A model generated the notes under the pieces. It did no database searches, was not told the DNA's origin, and saw nothing but the letters and a program-made list of their open reading frames with translations. Shown one piece after another: positions 11,591-26,411 of a DNA stretch of 64,000 nucleotides; the stretch's first letter is position 1; the number at the start of each line of letters is the position of its first letter. The DNA comes from Cryptomeria japonica. Its lineage: Eukaryota; Streptophyta; Pinopsida; Cupressales; Cupressaceae. The stretch spans positions 1 through 64,000 of the forward strand of contig NW_026729304.1 of the NCBI RefSeq assembly GCF_030272615.1, given 5' to 3'. A program made the translations under genes and the position numbers.

Positions 11591-14329
11591 TGTTCCTTCT
11601 ATCTTGTATGATTTCTTATTTGGAGCTACGATATATCATAGATCAAGCATTTGGGGTTAAATTGTATTGAGGTTCCAATTCATATAGCTGTCATGATTGG
11701 TTTAGGAAGAGGACACGAAAACCATCATGCAAGTAATTGGAGATGCTAGTTGTGCTACAAGCCCTTTTATTCTTATGCAGCCCATATGTATTGTTTAGAT
11801 TAGTTTCCTATACGTGTTGTAAAGACCAGAAGGATTTTGTTTTTGCATACTATAAGCTTCTTTTCATTCTTGGTAATTGTATGTTCTACTTGTTTTTTGC
11901 ATGCTTCATTTATCCCATTTGACTATAGAGATTATTTTAAAAATTGTTAGTGCTAATCGAGGAAATGAATATGATAAAGTACTAAGTCAAGTGTGGTTCG
12001 AGGGTATTGTAATAATTGAACTTCAATAATGTTCCATCCTAGAGAAGATTCATGCATAAAAAGTTTAATTGCATATCATCTTCTTCTTGATGACAACTTG
12101 CATGAATTGTATCTAGATTATTTAGTTTTTCTTGAGCACATCATACTCATAACATCACACATTTTAGTACATTTGAGATAACATCTCATATTTAGAGCAT
12201 TTGGTTAATGATCTTGAATATGTCATTTCATTTGCATCATGTCACATGTTAGTTTGAGGGTCATTCATTATGGTTAGTGTGCTTGAATCTTTGTGGTACT
12301 TGTTACCATATATCAGTTTTAGTCATAACTCAAGATCAACATCAAGGTAGGCATGAATATTCAAGACTTTTTCATTAACATATTATGGAGTTAATCTGCT
12401 TCCATCCTCTTTCCACATCAATGGGAAGTCTTTCCCACTAGGTCATTTCTCTTTAACAACTTTGTTAGGGTTTCTTTGTACTTTTCAAGACCCTAATCTC
12501 TTTGTATCCACCTAGTTGTGCATGGAGGGTGTTAGTGTAGATATTTTTTCTAGATAACCTTACTTGTGAATACTATGTACTTTTTATATGATTTGTTCCT
12601 GTGTGCTATCTTGTATGGTCATCACATGTCTCTATCCTAGATAGAAAACTTTCTATTCTAGATGACAAAAAATATTTCAATTTAAATTTATATCTTATTA
12701 AGTTAAATATTTCATTGAGTTAATGCATTAAGCTATTTATTTACATATTTTTTGTCTCTCACTATTGTCTCAGTTTGACTATACATGTGGTTGACTTATG
12801 TGGCTTTCTAATATTAGAGATATATTCAAAGGTTCTAGCCAATCCAAAAAAAAAAATCAATTTTTAATATGCATTGCCAAGTGTAAGCTGGTCAATGACG
12901 AGTGCAATATTATAAATGAAAAATGAATTAGGGAAAATGACATTGAGAGGGAAAAGGTGTTTTGTATAGGGTGGTCAACAGTGGCTAATGTAGGAAATTT
13001 CAGTCATTGAAATAATGGATTTGTTATGTAGGGAAAGACCTAAAAAAATAAAAAATCAATAGGGTGTTAAGGAGTAAATAACGTAAGGGTAAGAGTGAAA
13101 TGAGTTGAATTTAAGGCAGTGAAATCACATGGAAATGATTGTGGACTCATTATCTATTGTCCACAATAGTTGCATCTTTGATGAATTATTACTTGACACA
13201 ATTACTAATTCCTTGCGGGAAACAATCTTGTCGTGCATTTTCCATTTTTATAGAATAATATGGTTAGATTGGAATGATCACAGAGAGGTCGATCTAAATA
13301 TTTGTGTTCCCCCTAACAAAAATACAAGGACTCTAGTTCTATGTTTCTACCCTTAGCTCAAGCTACCTCTCTAGAGTCTCCCTTTTGGTAAAGGAGCCTT
13401 TACATCTATATTGATACACAACACTAAAAAAATGTTTCGAAGCCTTATTAGATATATAGTGTTTTTTAGAATCCCAAATTTATAAAATAGCCCACATTAG
13501 ACATATGGTTAAATTATAAAGTTGAGGTTGTGTGTCCTCCTTATATGTATGGGGAGAACATTCCTCTTTCTCTCACTTTTCCTACCCTTCATTAGAACTG
13601 GAAATCAACCCTACCTTTTATCTCTTAGGGATATTAAGGTCACCTTTCCTTTTGAGCCTCTTGATTTTAAGATCTATGATGATTGTATCTAAGAAATGTT
13701 TTGGAAACTTGACTCTAGGATTATTATCTTGGAAATTATGGAAAAGCATCCTTTTGTGAAAGAGTTTTCAGGTCAATCCAAATGAAATTGGTTAAACATT
13801 GAGTCTCCAAAGGTTGACCTACTTTATTGTGCCCTCTTTTTGGTCATCTTCCACTATTTTGTTGCTATCATGAGAATCACTAATTTCTATTAGGACTCTA
13901 TTTGATTGTCCCTAAAATTCTGAACAAGTGTTGGGATTGTGTTGGAAATAGAGATTTGTCAACTTAGTGTCTTGATTTATAACTTGCAATCAAATTTGTT
14001 ATCAAAAGATACACATATAGTCCAACAAGTTATAAAGACAATTCTAATCATAATCCTAATAATTATAAATACATGTGAGTTTTCTTTGAGGATTTACCCA
14101 ATGACTCATCCATGCTATGAAGCCCACGAGAGATCATATAAGGCTCCTTGAGCCTATCCATTAAGTTCAAGGACTTGAAAGTACATTTGTCATTTGACCT
14201 CCTAGCTTAACTTGAATGGACCATTTGTCTACTTTCTTTCCTTATATGCCCACATCTCGCCTCCATAATGGGATGACAAATTGGATGAAACTTTAAAGAA
14301 ATTAATTATTTGTTTTATTATACAGTGAT
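11591..14329. other. AT-rich spacer, unit 1, no gene recognised
   Basis: About 2.7 kb with only short open frames (for example 11737-11922, 13129-13356, 13532-13759, 13939-14151) that resemble no family I know. They are AT-driven and leucine- or isoleucine-rich. I see no RNA gene. Confidence 0.65.
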
Positions 14330-14668
<339 letters not shown>

Positions 14669-15798
14669 TAGTAACACCATTTAAGGTCGATTATAATTCC
14701 TTTTTTTTGATTTGAGTGTCAAGTGGCTTTTCCTTAGGAAATCATGGTACTTTTCTAGCGCATCTCATTAAAATAGAAATGATTTTTTGATGTGCAATAG
14801 GTTTTGATTAGACACTGGAAAGGTTAAGAAAGTAAGAAAATAATTACTTCAATCTACTTCAAATACCTCACTTGTATGATTACATTTCTATTTTGAGCTT
14901 ACTGTTTCCGTAGATTTGGGTGGCATTTGAGGAGATGGATTTAGGAGGGAAAAATGAACATTTTGTTTCATCATTTTTTTCTCTTTGTTCTCTATGTCTA
15001 CTAGTGGTTGAAATAATAGAGTATAATCCTTTGAACTGATGCATTTGAGTTACATTTACTAACTGTGAGTTTCCAACATATGTGTCCTACACAACGAAGC
15101 ATATGAAGTACATCTTCAAGTGGGATTGTGCGACAATCTAGCGGGCGATCATTATTATAGTGGGCGAAGAGGTTCTTAACCTGAAGGCTCCTCAATTTTT
15201 TTTTCCTTCTTAGGTTGTTTTTGTATTCCTATCTAATGCATTTGATTTGCTTCAGAATTATGGATCTCTGTTCCATTTGTGTTCTATATGTCAGGTACGG
15301 GTTTGTATCTATTGATCATGATATTGAAAGGGTTGTGAAAAAGCATGACTTGTTTAAAGGTAAGGGATGGATAGATGTATTTTCCCTAAATTTTTCTTTT
15401 GAAGAAGCCCCATTATGTTAGTCTAGATAATACTATGAAAATAGGTCTTGAATCAAACAACTGTAAGATCTTTGACAATGAACCAAGTTTGTTCTTTGAG
15501 CAGATTCCTTTTTCAGAGGCATCCCAAATTTCAGAACTCTTTTATTCACGTCATCACTTGGTTCTACATCAACTGCGTCAACATAGGATCGAGAATATCT
15601 CAATTTGGCTACACTTTTAAAATATTCTTTTAATTATGAGGAATTATACATGCTCATTTAGACCCTTCTCAATAAAGTGTATTATTTTTTATAGAAATTA
15701 AAGAGGGATCTCTTAATAGGGCAAAAATATATTCAAGAAAATGCATGATGGCTAACTTCTTTGAGCCCTTATCACACATGGTTGGAATTAAATTTTAT
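14669..15798. repeat. 1.13-kb direct repeat, copy A, units 1/2 junction
   Basis: A complete 1,130-bp copy. It starts immediately after the microsatellite (at TAGTAACACC) and crosses the period boundary at 14825. It differs from the A copy in unit 1 by only a couple of bases, for example near 15316 and 15510. Confidence 0.92.
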
Positions 15799-17902
15799 AT
15801 GGTGCATGGTTTCAGCATACTAGTCGTTATGGTCTTTCAGAGCGTTGTTTTAGATTTAATAAATGGGGCTCAAAATTATGGGCTGCAATACAAAATATAT
15901 ATCAAATCTTTATATTGGTGACCTCCAGAAAGGGATTTACAAAAATGGTAGCTCTAATCTTGACTTATTTTGACAAAACAATTGGATTTTATTAAATTAT
16001 TCCTTGCAAAATTCCTTTATTACTATGGTTGTTGGGGTTATTTCTATGAATATAGTTCTCTCTTGTGCTGTAGAATTGTGTTGTTTGGTGACTTTCCAGT
16101 GCAATCATCAAACCTCTAAAAGTAAGGATATTTCTCAATAGGAAAAATTCCATCCTTTTGAAGATGAGGATCTCCTTCATGTTTCATGTAAGTAGCGCAT
16201 TTGTTTTCTGAATGAATTTTTGGACCATTAAGATGAATTTATTTGCCCTAACATCACGAATATCACGCTAGACTAAGAGTACGATTTTGATTAAACATTG
16301 GTAAACTTGATAAGTGACCAAGTATGAAATCCAGGGTTGAAAAATATAAAATGGAATCCCAAGCCTCTATTTGAAAGGCCTCTTAGTGGATCTCTCAAAC
16401 ACTCCTTACCAAGAGAAAATTAAAGAAAAATAGTGAAGTCTTTTTGTCCTTTGACATTAAAGCAAAGTTACTTTTAGTCAAATTTTGGAAGGATGGTTTG
16501 TTAATATGTTTTAGCAAACTTAAACTTTGTCAACTTCCTCTGTCTTCTTCCTCTTCTTTTCTCCTCATTTTTCAATTAGATTTCACTCTCTATTTTATAT
16601 GCCATTTTTTATATGAGTGGGCCCTCATTCCACAACTTGTCAATAAAAGAATTACCTATAAATATAAAATTGTAAACAATTATTTAAAAAAAAATCAAAA
16701 TCATAAGAAGTAAATCAATATATTGCCAGGTGAATGAATGGGAACTTGTAGGGGAAGAAAATATAAAATGAAAATAAAACATCATATTTTCTTTAGAAAA
16801 ATAAAATAATGTGGTATTCAAAAGCTACATAACCAATTGCACATCGGCGTGAAGGGTTTCTCTCTTCAGCCATTTGTTGATGGCTATAATGTGAATGATG
16901 CATTTTATTTATTGCTTTATTATTTCTTTCCAAGGTACTTGGGCTCATGGTAAAAGCATAATTGCTGTTTTCAACTTATTGGCGATTGAGTTTTTATTCA
17001 TTAATATATTATTGTTGCGAGAATTATTGTCACATTGAGTTATTATTACTTGTATTTAAAAGAAATAGTGAGATGAGTGAATTAAATTGTTTAGAAAATA
17101 TGCTTTAGAGTAAATAGGCACGGCTTCATTGAGCACCTATGAATTTGTGATTAAAAAGTGCGAGAGACAATGTACAATGCAACAAATAAATTGGTTGATG
17201 TATAATAATGTGAGAGACAATGTACAATCCAACAAATAAATTTGGCTCATGTATAATAATGAAGACATGGGATGGGGGATTTCCATTTTTTAGAGGGTGA
17301 AAGTATTATAATTAATTGATGACAATGGTTATTGTTGATGAATGTAATTTAAGAAAAAGTTTGTATGTGCACAAGTTATCACCATCCTTAATATAATCAT
17401 ATCACACCTTTGAGCACATTAAACATTTCAATTTAGCAATTTTAACAATATTAAATTTCATATTAATAATTGTAACAATATTAAAAAGTAAACTAGTTTC
17501 ATAATCAAGTAATAATGACCATGATTATTGTTCATCCATGTGATTTAAGGAGAAATTTGTATGTATACAAATTCTAACTACCCCTAATGAAATTGTATAA
17601 TACCTATCAGCATAACAAAAAAATTAATAATATCACTTTTTTATTATATTAAAACATAAACTATTAATAATATTCAATTCTAATTCTAACATAAATAGAT
17701 TTATATATTTTTTACTTTAGAACCAACATAAAAGCTGTAACTTGAAAATAATAATTTTTATTGTGTTAATAATGACATGATTCATCTTGGGGGCCTTTTC
17801 TCATATAGCCTCCCACAATTGTAAATACTCTAGTGCAACATAATCTGTCATTTCCAATGATTGATGGAAAGATTTTTCCTAGTTCTTTGATGTCCAAGAA
17901 AA
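15799..17902. other. AT-rich spacer downstream of GH9 copy 2
   Basis: Counterpart of 975-3078 with a handful of substitutions. It carries the AAACACTCC variant near 16400 shared only with unit 3. Confidence 0.7.
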
Positions 17903-20118
17903 TCAACACTGCCTGTTAGTTTTGCATGTCATTCTGTACAATTTTGCAAGAACACCCACAAGAGGAGAATTTATGTATGTTGTAGGTTCAAGCATGCTAG
18001 ATTTGGTCCTGAGGTCTACAAAACGATCATATTTATCTGGGCCCCCCACTATTGCCCCAATTAGTGTGTTTGGATTGGAAGAATCTTTGTGAAACCAGTT
18101 CATAAAACCTTCAATGCATTTGATCTTCCTTGGTTGTTGATGAATGGAAACTACAGATGCTCCTCTGTGATGTGGTTGCCTTGGATATTTGGAACCGTAT
18201 CCTACCATATATGAAATGCCCAGAGGATTCCTTCCTAATAAATAATCAATCTGCAAAGGATATGATTAGGATTCGTTATATTGTATGCTCCAAAATACAA
18301 AAACAGATAATGTAGTGTGCTTACTTGTAGCTTTGCGAAGCCCATAACGTCGTTGGGTTTAAAGAGAGTGTTGCCGCATGACAATGTTCGCTTCTTAGCT
18401 GATAGTAAATCACTGTATCTTGCCATCAAAAAAGCAGCACTGGTAACATATTGAGTGTTGGCGCCATCTCTAACATACAACAAACCTCCTGTAACAAAAG
18501 AATTGTATTACAGATATCACTAAGAGAATTTTGAGGGCTATGATTAGAAGAGGAGTAGTAACAGAGGATTTATATGGTTGTGACTAGAAAAAGGATTGAT
18601 TGTTAGTGGTACTGGTGAAGAGATAGAGAGTTCACCTGGGGTGGTTTTAACAGAACGAATGGGACTGCCTGGAAGAAGTGAACAAACAAAGCGTTCTGCA
18701 TTACTTCTATAGGCTGAGAATTGAGCTTCCCCTTGGAAATATAACTGGTTGGTGAAGTGCATAAGTTAGCTTTAAGCTAGAGTATGTTTATATTACATTT
18801 TATTTAAAAAATTGCACCAATCAGTCTACGCTTACGTCTGTTAGAAGCACTTGAACTCCAGCATATTTGAGGTCCCAGTTGAATTCATTAACATATGCCT
18901 TTACATCGTCGTGCTGGATAATATAGTTGGAATAATATGAGGATTTGGTAGGTCTGTATAGCCAAGATGCAGCCCATAGAAGCTCGTCCTGAGATCATAT
19001 TTACAAGTGCATATGTTAAAAGAAAACCAAATTCTGGTTACAAGTGCATATGTTAAGAGAAAACCAAAGTCTTCTTACATTGTAGCCTGAAACAGAGCAA
19101 TAAAATGGACACTCTCCTCCGTAGGTGCCCTTGTATCGATCGGCAAAGCTGAAGAGCTGAAGGGAAACATGAATGGCCGGTTAGAAAGAAGATGGATGTA
19201 TAAGGTTTTTCTCAAAATGGATGGATGAAACTTGTTGATTTTGCTGTGTTAGTTAACAGCTATGTTTTCTATTTTACTTGAGCACCCAAACATACCGATT
19301 GAGAACGTTGGAGGAGAAGGTGTGAGTAACGAGGGTTTGTGAATCTGAAAACAATGGAGGAGGCAGCCAAGGCTGCGGCCGTTTCTGCTGCAATTTCTGA
19401 TCCAGGGGTGTCTTTATCAATCTTGTAAAGAGATCGAGGAGTGTCCATATCTTCTGGACGCTCCCAACAATTATGGTCTGCCTGGGGATCACCCACCTAT
19501 TTCATGCATCAAGATCAACCTCGTCAGTTTTTCATAATCTTGAAGAATGAATGCTGAATATTTTAGATTAGATTTCTTTACCTGAACCCATAATTCATTT
19601 GGAGTTGCACTAGCCTTGAGAAAGTAGTCAGTTCCCCATCTAATAGCGTCCCTTGCATTCTGAATCTCTCCTGCAGCTTTCAACTCTTTCCCATAATCCA
19701 GTGTGCCCCAAGCGAGTGTGGTGATAGTGAATGCCATGGGAAGCCCATATTTCACGTTATCGCCTGCATCGTAGTAACCCCCAGCTAAATCAACCTGCAG
19801 TTGAGTTGCACATAAAATTTTGTATGGAGTCAATTTGGAATGATAGTATGATCCACTTCTATTTTTATTTCTAAATAAATTGAATAGGGATTTATTTCTG
19901 CTTCTACTTACGTTTTGCAACTTCCCATCTGTGAGGCCAGAATCTCCTCTCCACTTTACTCGCTGGGATTGTGGGAGTTTACCGGATCGTTGGGCCTCTA
20001 GAAAGAGGATAGACTTAGATAGAGCATCTCTGTAATCGAATTCTCCACGAACCACCTGCCACTCACCACAAAACAGCAACAACACCACTGCCAAAAGCGC
20101 TTCCATTGCCTTGGCCAT
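17903..20118 (-). CDS. Secreted GH9 endo-1,4-beta-glucanase, copy 2, 8 exons
   Basis: Exons on the minus strand: 20118-19912, 19794-19582, 19496-19296, 19156-19079, 18988-18836, 18744-18636, 18488-18325, 18250-17903. I find no residue difference from copy 1 over the 490-residue product. All splice sites, the signal peptide, D78, D81, D454 and E463 are kept. One intron 7 base (G in the stretch around 18274) matches copies 4 and 5 rather than copies 1 and 3. The core promoter matches copy 1. Confidence 0.95.
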
Positions 20119-20199
20119 ATGGATTCTCTTCTTTCTTTGATATGCAATTTAGAATTGTGCGCTAAATTTATAGACTTGTTAGTCGTGGTATAAAGCTAG

Positions 20200-20207
20200 T
20201 ATTTATA
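20200..20207 (-). promoter_or_regulatory. Putative TATA box, GH9 copy 2
   Basis: TATAAATA, unchanged from copy 1 and at the same distance from the start codon. Confidence 0.55.
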
Positions 20208-21893
20208 ACGAGGACTGTGTATGAGTTTCTGTTGCTGAGTAATGCATGGGAACTGCAAGATTTAGAGCATGGGACACCACAAAATAAACGATAAATACTC
20301 AGCACCTCAAACAGTTAATACGAGAAATCAGGTTGATGCCTTATATCATTTGTCTTTTTTTCGATTGTTGTTCACAAGAATTATACGTTTCACAAGATAT
20401 ATACGTTTTACCTTCAATTTTGATTTGTTCTTGTTCACAAGAATTATAAGTTTTAGCATTTGTTTTGATTTGTATTATTTTCCGTCTGCACCGCAATGCT
20501 ACCGTTAGTAATTATCGTTGTTCGTTGATGAATGGTAAGGGAGAAAACGATTCTAATTACAGGCTAAGGCAGGTGAAAGTTTGTAGTTTGATTTAAGATA
20601 TAATACTATTGTTAAAATTCGGTTTTAGGATTAATGCTTTAATATAATATACATACGTGTAGTAAGTAATTATTGTATTATATATTTGTATCAAGTATTG
20701 GAAAAATATTTTTGGTTTACATGATGTTATACTATACTTTAAAAAATAAAATCTGAATTTAATTGTTTATTGTAAGGTATTTGTCAATAGTATAGTCATT
20801 ATCATTCAATATTTTCAATAGGAGTTGCATAAGAGAAAAGAGAAATGAAAGTTGCAATAAGCTGGTCTTTAGCCTCATCATAGTTCTCACCACTCTAGTT
20901 CAAAAAAAGAAAAGCCATTTAGAGGACACTCCCTACTTGTATCCTCCTTTGCTTGCAGTGGCTGGTTCAAGCCTCTTCCGTAGTGAAAAGTCATTTGAAG
21001 TAAAACAAGAGTTTCTCAATAAGGAGTGGTAGGCCATATAAGACCTACTATTGTTAGATCAATCTTAGTTTCTCTAGTGCTCGCATGTTGGTTTCCTCAA
21101 TCTTCTATGGTTTCTAGTTGTTTTTTATTAGATTAAGTAAGGAATGACCCCAAACCATTAGACATCCAAATAAAATGGCGTGGGAGAGAGATGCGTCTTT
21201 CATCTTTAGAGGAAAATTTCCTTTTGGAACTACTAGGATGAGGAGGCTTCTGGTCATGATCATTAGGAGAATTATACGGTGCAGTGGGGTTGAGAGTGGG
21301 GTTTTATCCAAGCAGTAATTGTAAATGGTATAAATGAAGCCCTTATATAAGGGCGGGTAAAAATCTTTTAAAAAACACTTGTCCAGGGAAGAAAATAAAA
21401 ATAATGGATAACTAACAAGCTTATTATGTCTTAAGTGATTAAGAATGGGGAAATTGTACCTGTGGATTGTTACAAATTGTCCCTCCAATATGAAGTACTT
21501 TATCATATGGTAGGTAATGGATCCTCACAATAATGAAATGTTTTCTTTTCTAAATCGATTCTAGTGTCTCTTTAGTCCCTCACCATTCTCTAGAAACATT
21601 GAAATGCACTCCTCATAAGAATTTGTTTACTTATTCGAGAGACTTTTTTTCCATCACACTTCAACGCAATCACTCGGACAATAATCTCTTCTGAAACCTC
21701 TAAATTGATACCACCCACCATAAATCTCCCACTTTTCATGCTATTCATAAACTAGGACAAGAGGTCATCATCACTACCTTTCATAATTATGAAGAATACA
21801 GTGATTCCTCTCCTATCATAGATGTCTCACACTTGTGTATTCTTTTTTAATAAGACATACAAGGTGCATTGAACAAGAAAATGTTGCCCACCA

Positions 21894-21908
21894 CCCCCCC
21901 CCCCCCCC
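21894..21908. repeat. Poly-C tract (15 C), unit 2
   Basis: Same locus in unit 2, three C shorter. This accounts for the offset change between the halves of units 1 and 2. Confidence 0.9.
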
Positions 21909-23461
21909 TCCCCATGTGATTGTAACTTTCACACACCCAAGAATAGAGCTACATGCCATTGGTCTTAATTATGGCGAACATTCCAGGAACCCTATTGTGC
22001 AACCACAGTTTGGAGAGTTGATACAAGTCCTCCTTTTAAGTAGCTTACCTCATGTTGGATGGAGAAGCGTTCCTGCCACTTGGGGCCAAGGTATCATGTT
22101 TTCCTCGTTAGATGCTCCACACTCTTGGGCTTAGTTATGGTGACTGTTCCAGGTGTCTTATCGTGCTTCTTCTCCAACCCCTATTATGGTTGATTATGGG
22201 AAATGGAGTTCTATATTCTATATTTGTAGGGTTAGTACCAAAGTTTACATTGGAAAGGAAATTTATAATTAATATTCTATATTTCTTATTTTTAATTGAA
22301 CATTTGATTTTAGGGAAAGATTTAGGATCATCCCAAAAGGGAACATTACACGTTGACACTAACTGGGAATAAAAAATGAAGTAAATTTAGAAGACAATTA
22401 TTTAGAATTAGACTGATATGAATGGTCTAAATAGGAAACTTATTTCTAGTTTATAATACCTGCATTATTTCTATTTCTCCATTGGGTTGGAGATAAGCTA
22501 ATTTTCAAAATAGATGATAAAAGGTTTTCCCATTGAGATAACCCACTTCTTGAAAGAAATTTAGAGACATATCTTGGTTCAAGTTTCACAACTTGTGATG
22601 ATATCAAAGGATCATAGTGAAAGTTGAATAGTGAAATGGTTCGTCCTAAAAAATCCTCTAAGAAAGTTAGAAGTAGTAGTAACAAAGAAATTAGTAGTTG
22701 AGTATCACTCAAAAAGATTTGCAGGACAATATGAATCATCAAGAAAAATCAATTGAAAACAAAAAAGTGTAATGTTCCCAATTCTTACGTGACATTTATA
22801 ATTAAATTTACGTTTATTAAGTGGTAAAAATTATTAAAAATATTTAAATGATGATTTAATGTAATTATTTTAATTAAATTATATATATATATATATATAT
22901 ATCACTTTATTATAATAAAGTTCTCCAAAGTATAATTAACATTTTAATCAGCTAAGACGACCTAATGTTCTAGATGCTTCTTGGAGTTCTTTATAGGGAG
23001 ATTGGATGGAAGAAGAAAGGCATGATTGATTTGATGAATTTGTCTAATGCTTTACATTATCTCATCAGTGAGGACAAAAACCTTCAATCATAAGGATGGT
23101 TGGATGGAAACTTGGATCTTCCAATGGATTAGAAGATTTCCTAGCCGATAAAGGATGTTGGCTAACTTTGGGCGAAATTTTGTTAATTTATGAAGAAATC
23201 CTCGTGGATGAAGAATTGACACCCTTAGCCATGTCACAACCATTTAATTAGCCTTATTTTGTTCTGATTATTTCAGGCGAACTGACGCATGCATCATATT
23301 TAACGGACATAAGACACAACACATTCAGATGAAGCATGGTAGTGAAGATTTAAAAGACTGTCATTCTTCTCACATCATAGGAAAAGTGTTCTTCAACATG
23401 ACTGAGGTGGCATCTTTCCAACATTTGTGCAAGATTACCAAGTAGTGTGGGAAATATATAT

Positions 23462-24591
23462 TGGTAACACCATTTAAGGCCGATTATAATTCCTTCTTTC
23501 TGATTTGACTGTCAAGTTGCTTTTCCTTAGGAAATCGTGGTACATTCCTAGCGCATCTCATAAAAATGGAAATGATTTTTCGATGTGCAATAGGTTTTGA
23601 TCAGATACTGGCAAGGTTAAGAAAGTAGGAAAATAATTACTTCAATCTACTTCAAATCCCTCACTTGTATGATTACATTTCTATTTTGAGCTTACTGTTT
23701 CCGTAGATTTGGGTGGCATTTGAGGAGATGGATTTAGGAGGGAAAAATGAACATTTTGTTTCATCATTTTTTTCTCTTTGTTCTCTTTGTCTACTGCTGG
23801 TTGAAATAATAGAGTATAAGCATTTGAAATAATGCATTTCAATTACATTTACTAACTGTGAGTTTCCAACTCATGTGTCCCACACAATGAAGCATATGAA
23901 GTACATCTTCAAGTGGGATTGTGCGACAATCTAGAGGGCGATCATTATTATAGTGGGCGAAGAGGTTCTTAATCTAAAGGTTCCTCAACTTTTTTTCCTT
24001 CTCAGGTTGTTTTTGTATTCCTATCTAATATATTTGATTTTCTTCAGAATTATGGATCTTTGTTCCATTTGTGTTCTATATGTCATGGTCGGGTTCATAT
24101 CTATTGATCATGATAATTAAAGGGTTGTGAAAAAGCATGACTTGTTTAATGGTAAGGGATGGATAGATGAATTTTCCCTAAGAAATGTTTGAAGAGGAAG
24201 CCCCATTATGTTGGTGTATATAATACTATGGAAATAGGTCTTGAATCAAACAACTGTAATATCTTTGACGATGAACTAGGTTTGTTCTTTAAGCAGATTT
24301 CTTTTTCAGAGGCATCACAAATTTCAAAACTCTTTTATTCACTGCATCACCTGGTTCTACATCAACTGCGTCAACATAGGATTGAGAATATCTCAATCTG
24401 GCTACACTTTTAAAATATTCTTTTAATTATGAGGAATTCTACATGCTCATTTAGACCCTTCTCAATAAAATGTATTATTTTTTATATAAATTCAAGAGGG
24501 ATCTCTTAATAGGGCAAAAATATATTCAAGAAAATGTATGATGACTGACTTCTTTGAGCCCTTATCACACATGGTTTGAATTAAATTTTAT
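23462..24591. repeat. 1.13-kb direct repeat, copy B, unit 2
   Basis: Almost indistinguishable from the unit 1 B copy. It sits between the promoter-side spacer and the LINE pseudogene. Confidence 0.92.
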
Positions 24592-24681
24592 CACACAAGA
24601 TCCCTCCAAGGATCAAAAACCTCTAGGCTTCCTCATAGTCGGATCTAGGGCCATCTCTGTTAGTGTTTTCCACAATTCAAT

Positions 24682-25984
24682 TCAAATCCGCTTCCTCCTT
24701 GGTTTGCAACACCACCTGTATTTCTCCATCTTCCAGAGTATCACTTCATTGTTCCTCCTGATTGGTGTTTTTCCGTTCTCTCTCGTATTTTCCTGTTTGA
24801 TCCTCTTTCCCTTCTTCAACCATCTAGTTTTTGGGTTTTTCCATGTTAGTTTTCCCATGTTCCTTGAAGGTATTAGGGATGCTAACACTTTGGGGTTCTT
24901 CTGCCATTTTTTTCTTTTTCAGCAATCTTCGGTTGCTTAGAAGGTTTTTTGGCTCTCCATTGCGTTGTCTTATCTTTCTTCTCTTTCTATTTGACGACCT
25001 GTAGAGGGCATTTTCTAGAATTATGCCTCGATTTTTTGCAGTGAAAACATGCAAAAGGGACACTTTCATATTCTATAGGTTGGATCCACTTCCCCAATCT
25101 GGAGTTAATCTTGATAGATAATGGCATATTCGTGCCTTGCATAACTCCCATACAAATCCTTGCAAAGGTAAGTATTCTTCTAGCTATTGTGATAGGATCC
25201 ATAGATAAGAGTTCCCAAAAGGAACTAGCGATTCCTTTAAAACATCCTCAACCCATAACTCTAGAGGAAGGCTCGACAATCTGACCCAAACAGGAGCTTG
25301 TACAAAAAAAAACTCATTTAGGTCCATCTTAGGCGACCATTTTGTGCAAGCGTAGATTTTCCAATCAAGCAAGGACCATCACAAAGCACCCTCAACATGT
25401 CTTCTTCACATGAAAATGGCATCAATAACGCACCTTTGGATATAGCCGTTATCTCCACTTGACCTTTATGCGTCCATTTATGTTTCACAAATGTCCCGAC
25501 AACATCAATATTCAGCGTCGGGCACAAAATTTTTCCAACCCGAGTCATTGCCATAAGGCTAATGTTATGGTCAATTACTGGGTCTGGAACTGCAATAGAA
25601 GATCTACCCTTTTCTAGTTCTGAGATATTATGAACTGGGAGTAGCGAGGACTTTCCACTCGGTTTGACACCGAATAGAGACGTCTATGACCGACCGTTGT
25701 CCCTACAAATAGGTCCCTTCCTTGGGCTGTGTCTAGCACATGATGCTCCATCCCCCCCATCAGGATCGAGAAGCTTGTCACCAGCTTTTGGGTTCCCATC
25801 CACTAGGTCCTTTCCATTTGGCTCAGAGGAATCAGGCAGTCCTGAGATCCATCCTTTCCGCCCTCCCCCTGGTTTGCTTGTCCATTGCAGGGTTTCCCGC
25901 CTAGTCCTAATTTCAAATTCAAAGTCTCTCCCTTCTCCCGGTCCCGCATCGCTCTCTAATTTTTACTTTGATACAAATTGTTGA
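24682..25984 (-). pseudogene. Broken LINE ORF1-like gene, unit 2
   Basis: Same breaks as unit 1, so the lesions predate the duplication. The CCHC knuckle is intact. Confidence 0.8.
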
Positions 25985-26162
25985 ACACACCATGGGGGAT
26001 TAATTGAAAGAGAACCGTGCACTAGTTTGTTGTTTCTAAGAGTGATCTCACTATATATCACAATTTATATTTCAATTGTGTGAGATATTTTTCACATCAA
26101 CATTTTAGATTATACTCCATCATCCATCATCAAGATGGAGGAGTTTATAAAGATAAGGAAAC

Positions 26163-26411
26163 CACATCTACCTTCCAATGTTTAATTTCATAGCTTACTA
26201 GATAGTAGAAAAGAAGGTCGAAATAGGTTCAAACATCATAAAAAGTAGTTTAGTCCAATAACTTGTTGAAATATGTGCAAACACCTCTAAATTAGTTTTT
26301 CCCAATAACATGTTATTGCGATAAACTAATTTTAGAGGTGTTTGCACCTATTTTAACCTTGTTATGAGGTATCTAGTAAGCTGTGAAATTAAACATTGGA
26401 AGGTAGATGTG
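26163..26411. mobile_element. Foldback (MITE-like) element, unit 2
   Basis: Same element with both arms intact. Confidence 0.8.

Larger units (their letters stand above)
20119..23461. other. Promoter-side spacer of GH9 copy 2
   Basis: Counterpart of 5295-8640, differing mainly in poly-C length and a few bases. No gene recognised. Confidence 0.65.
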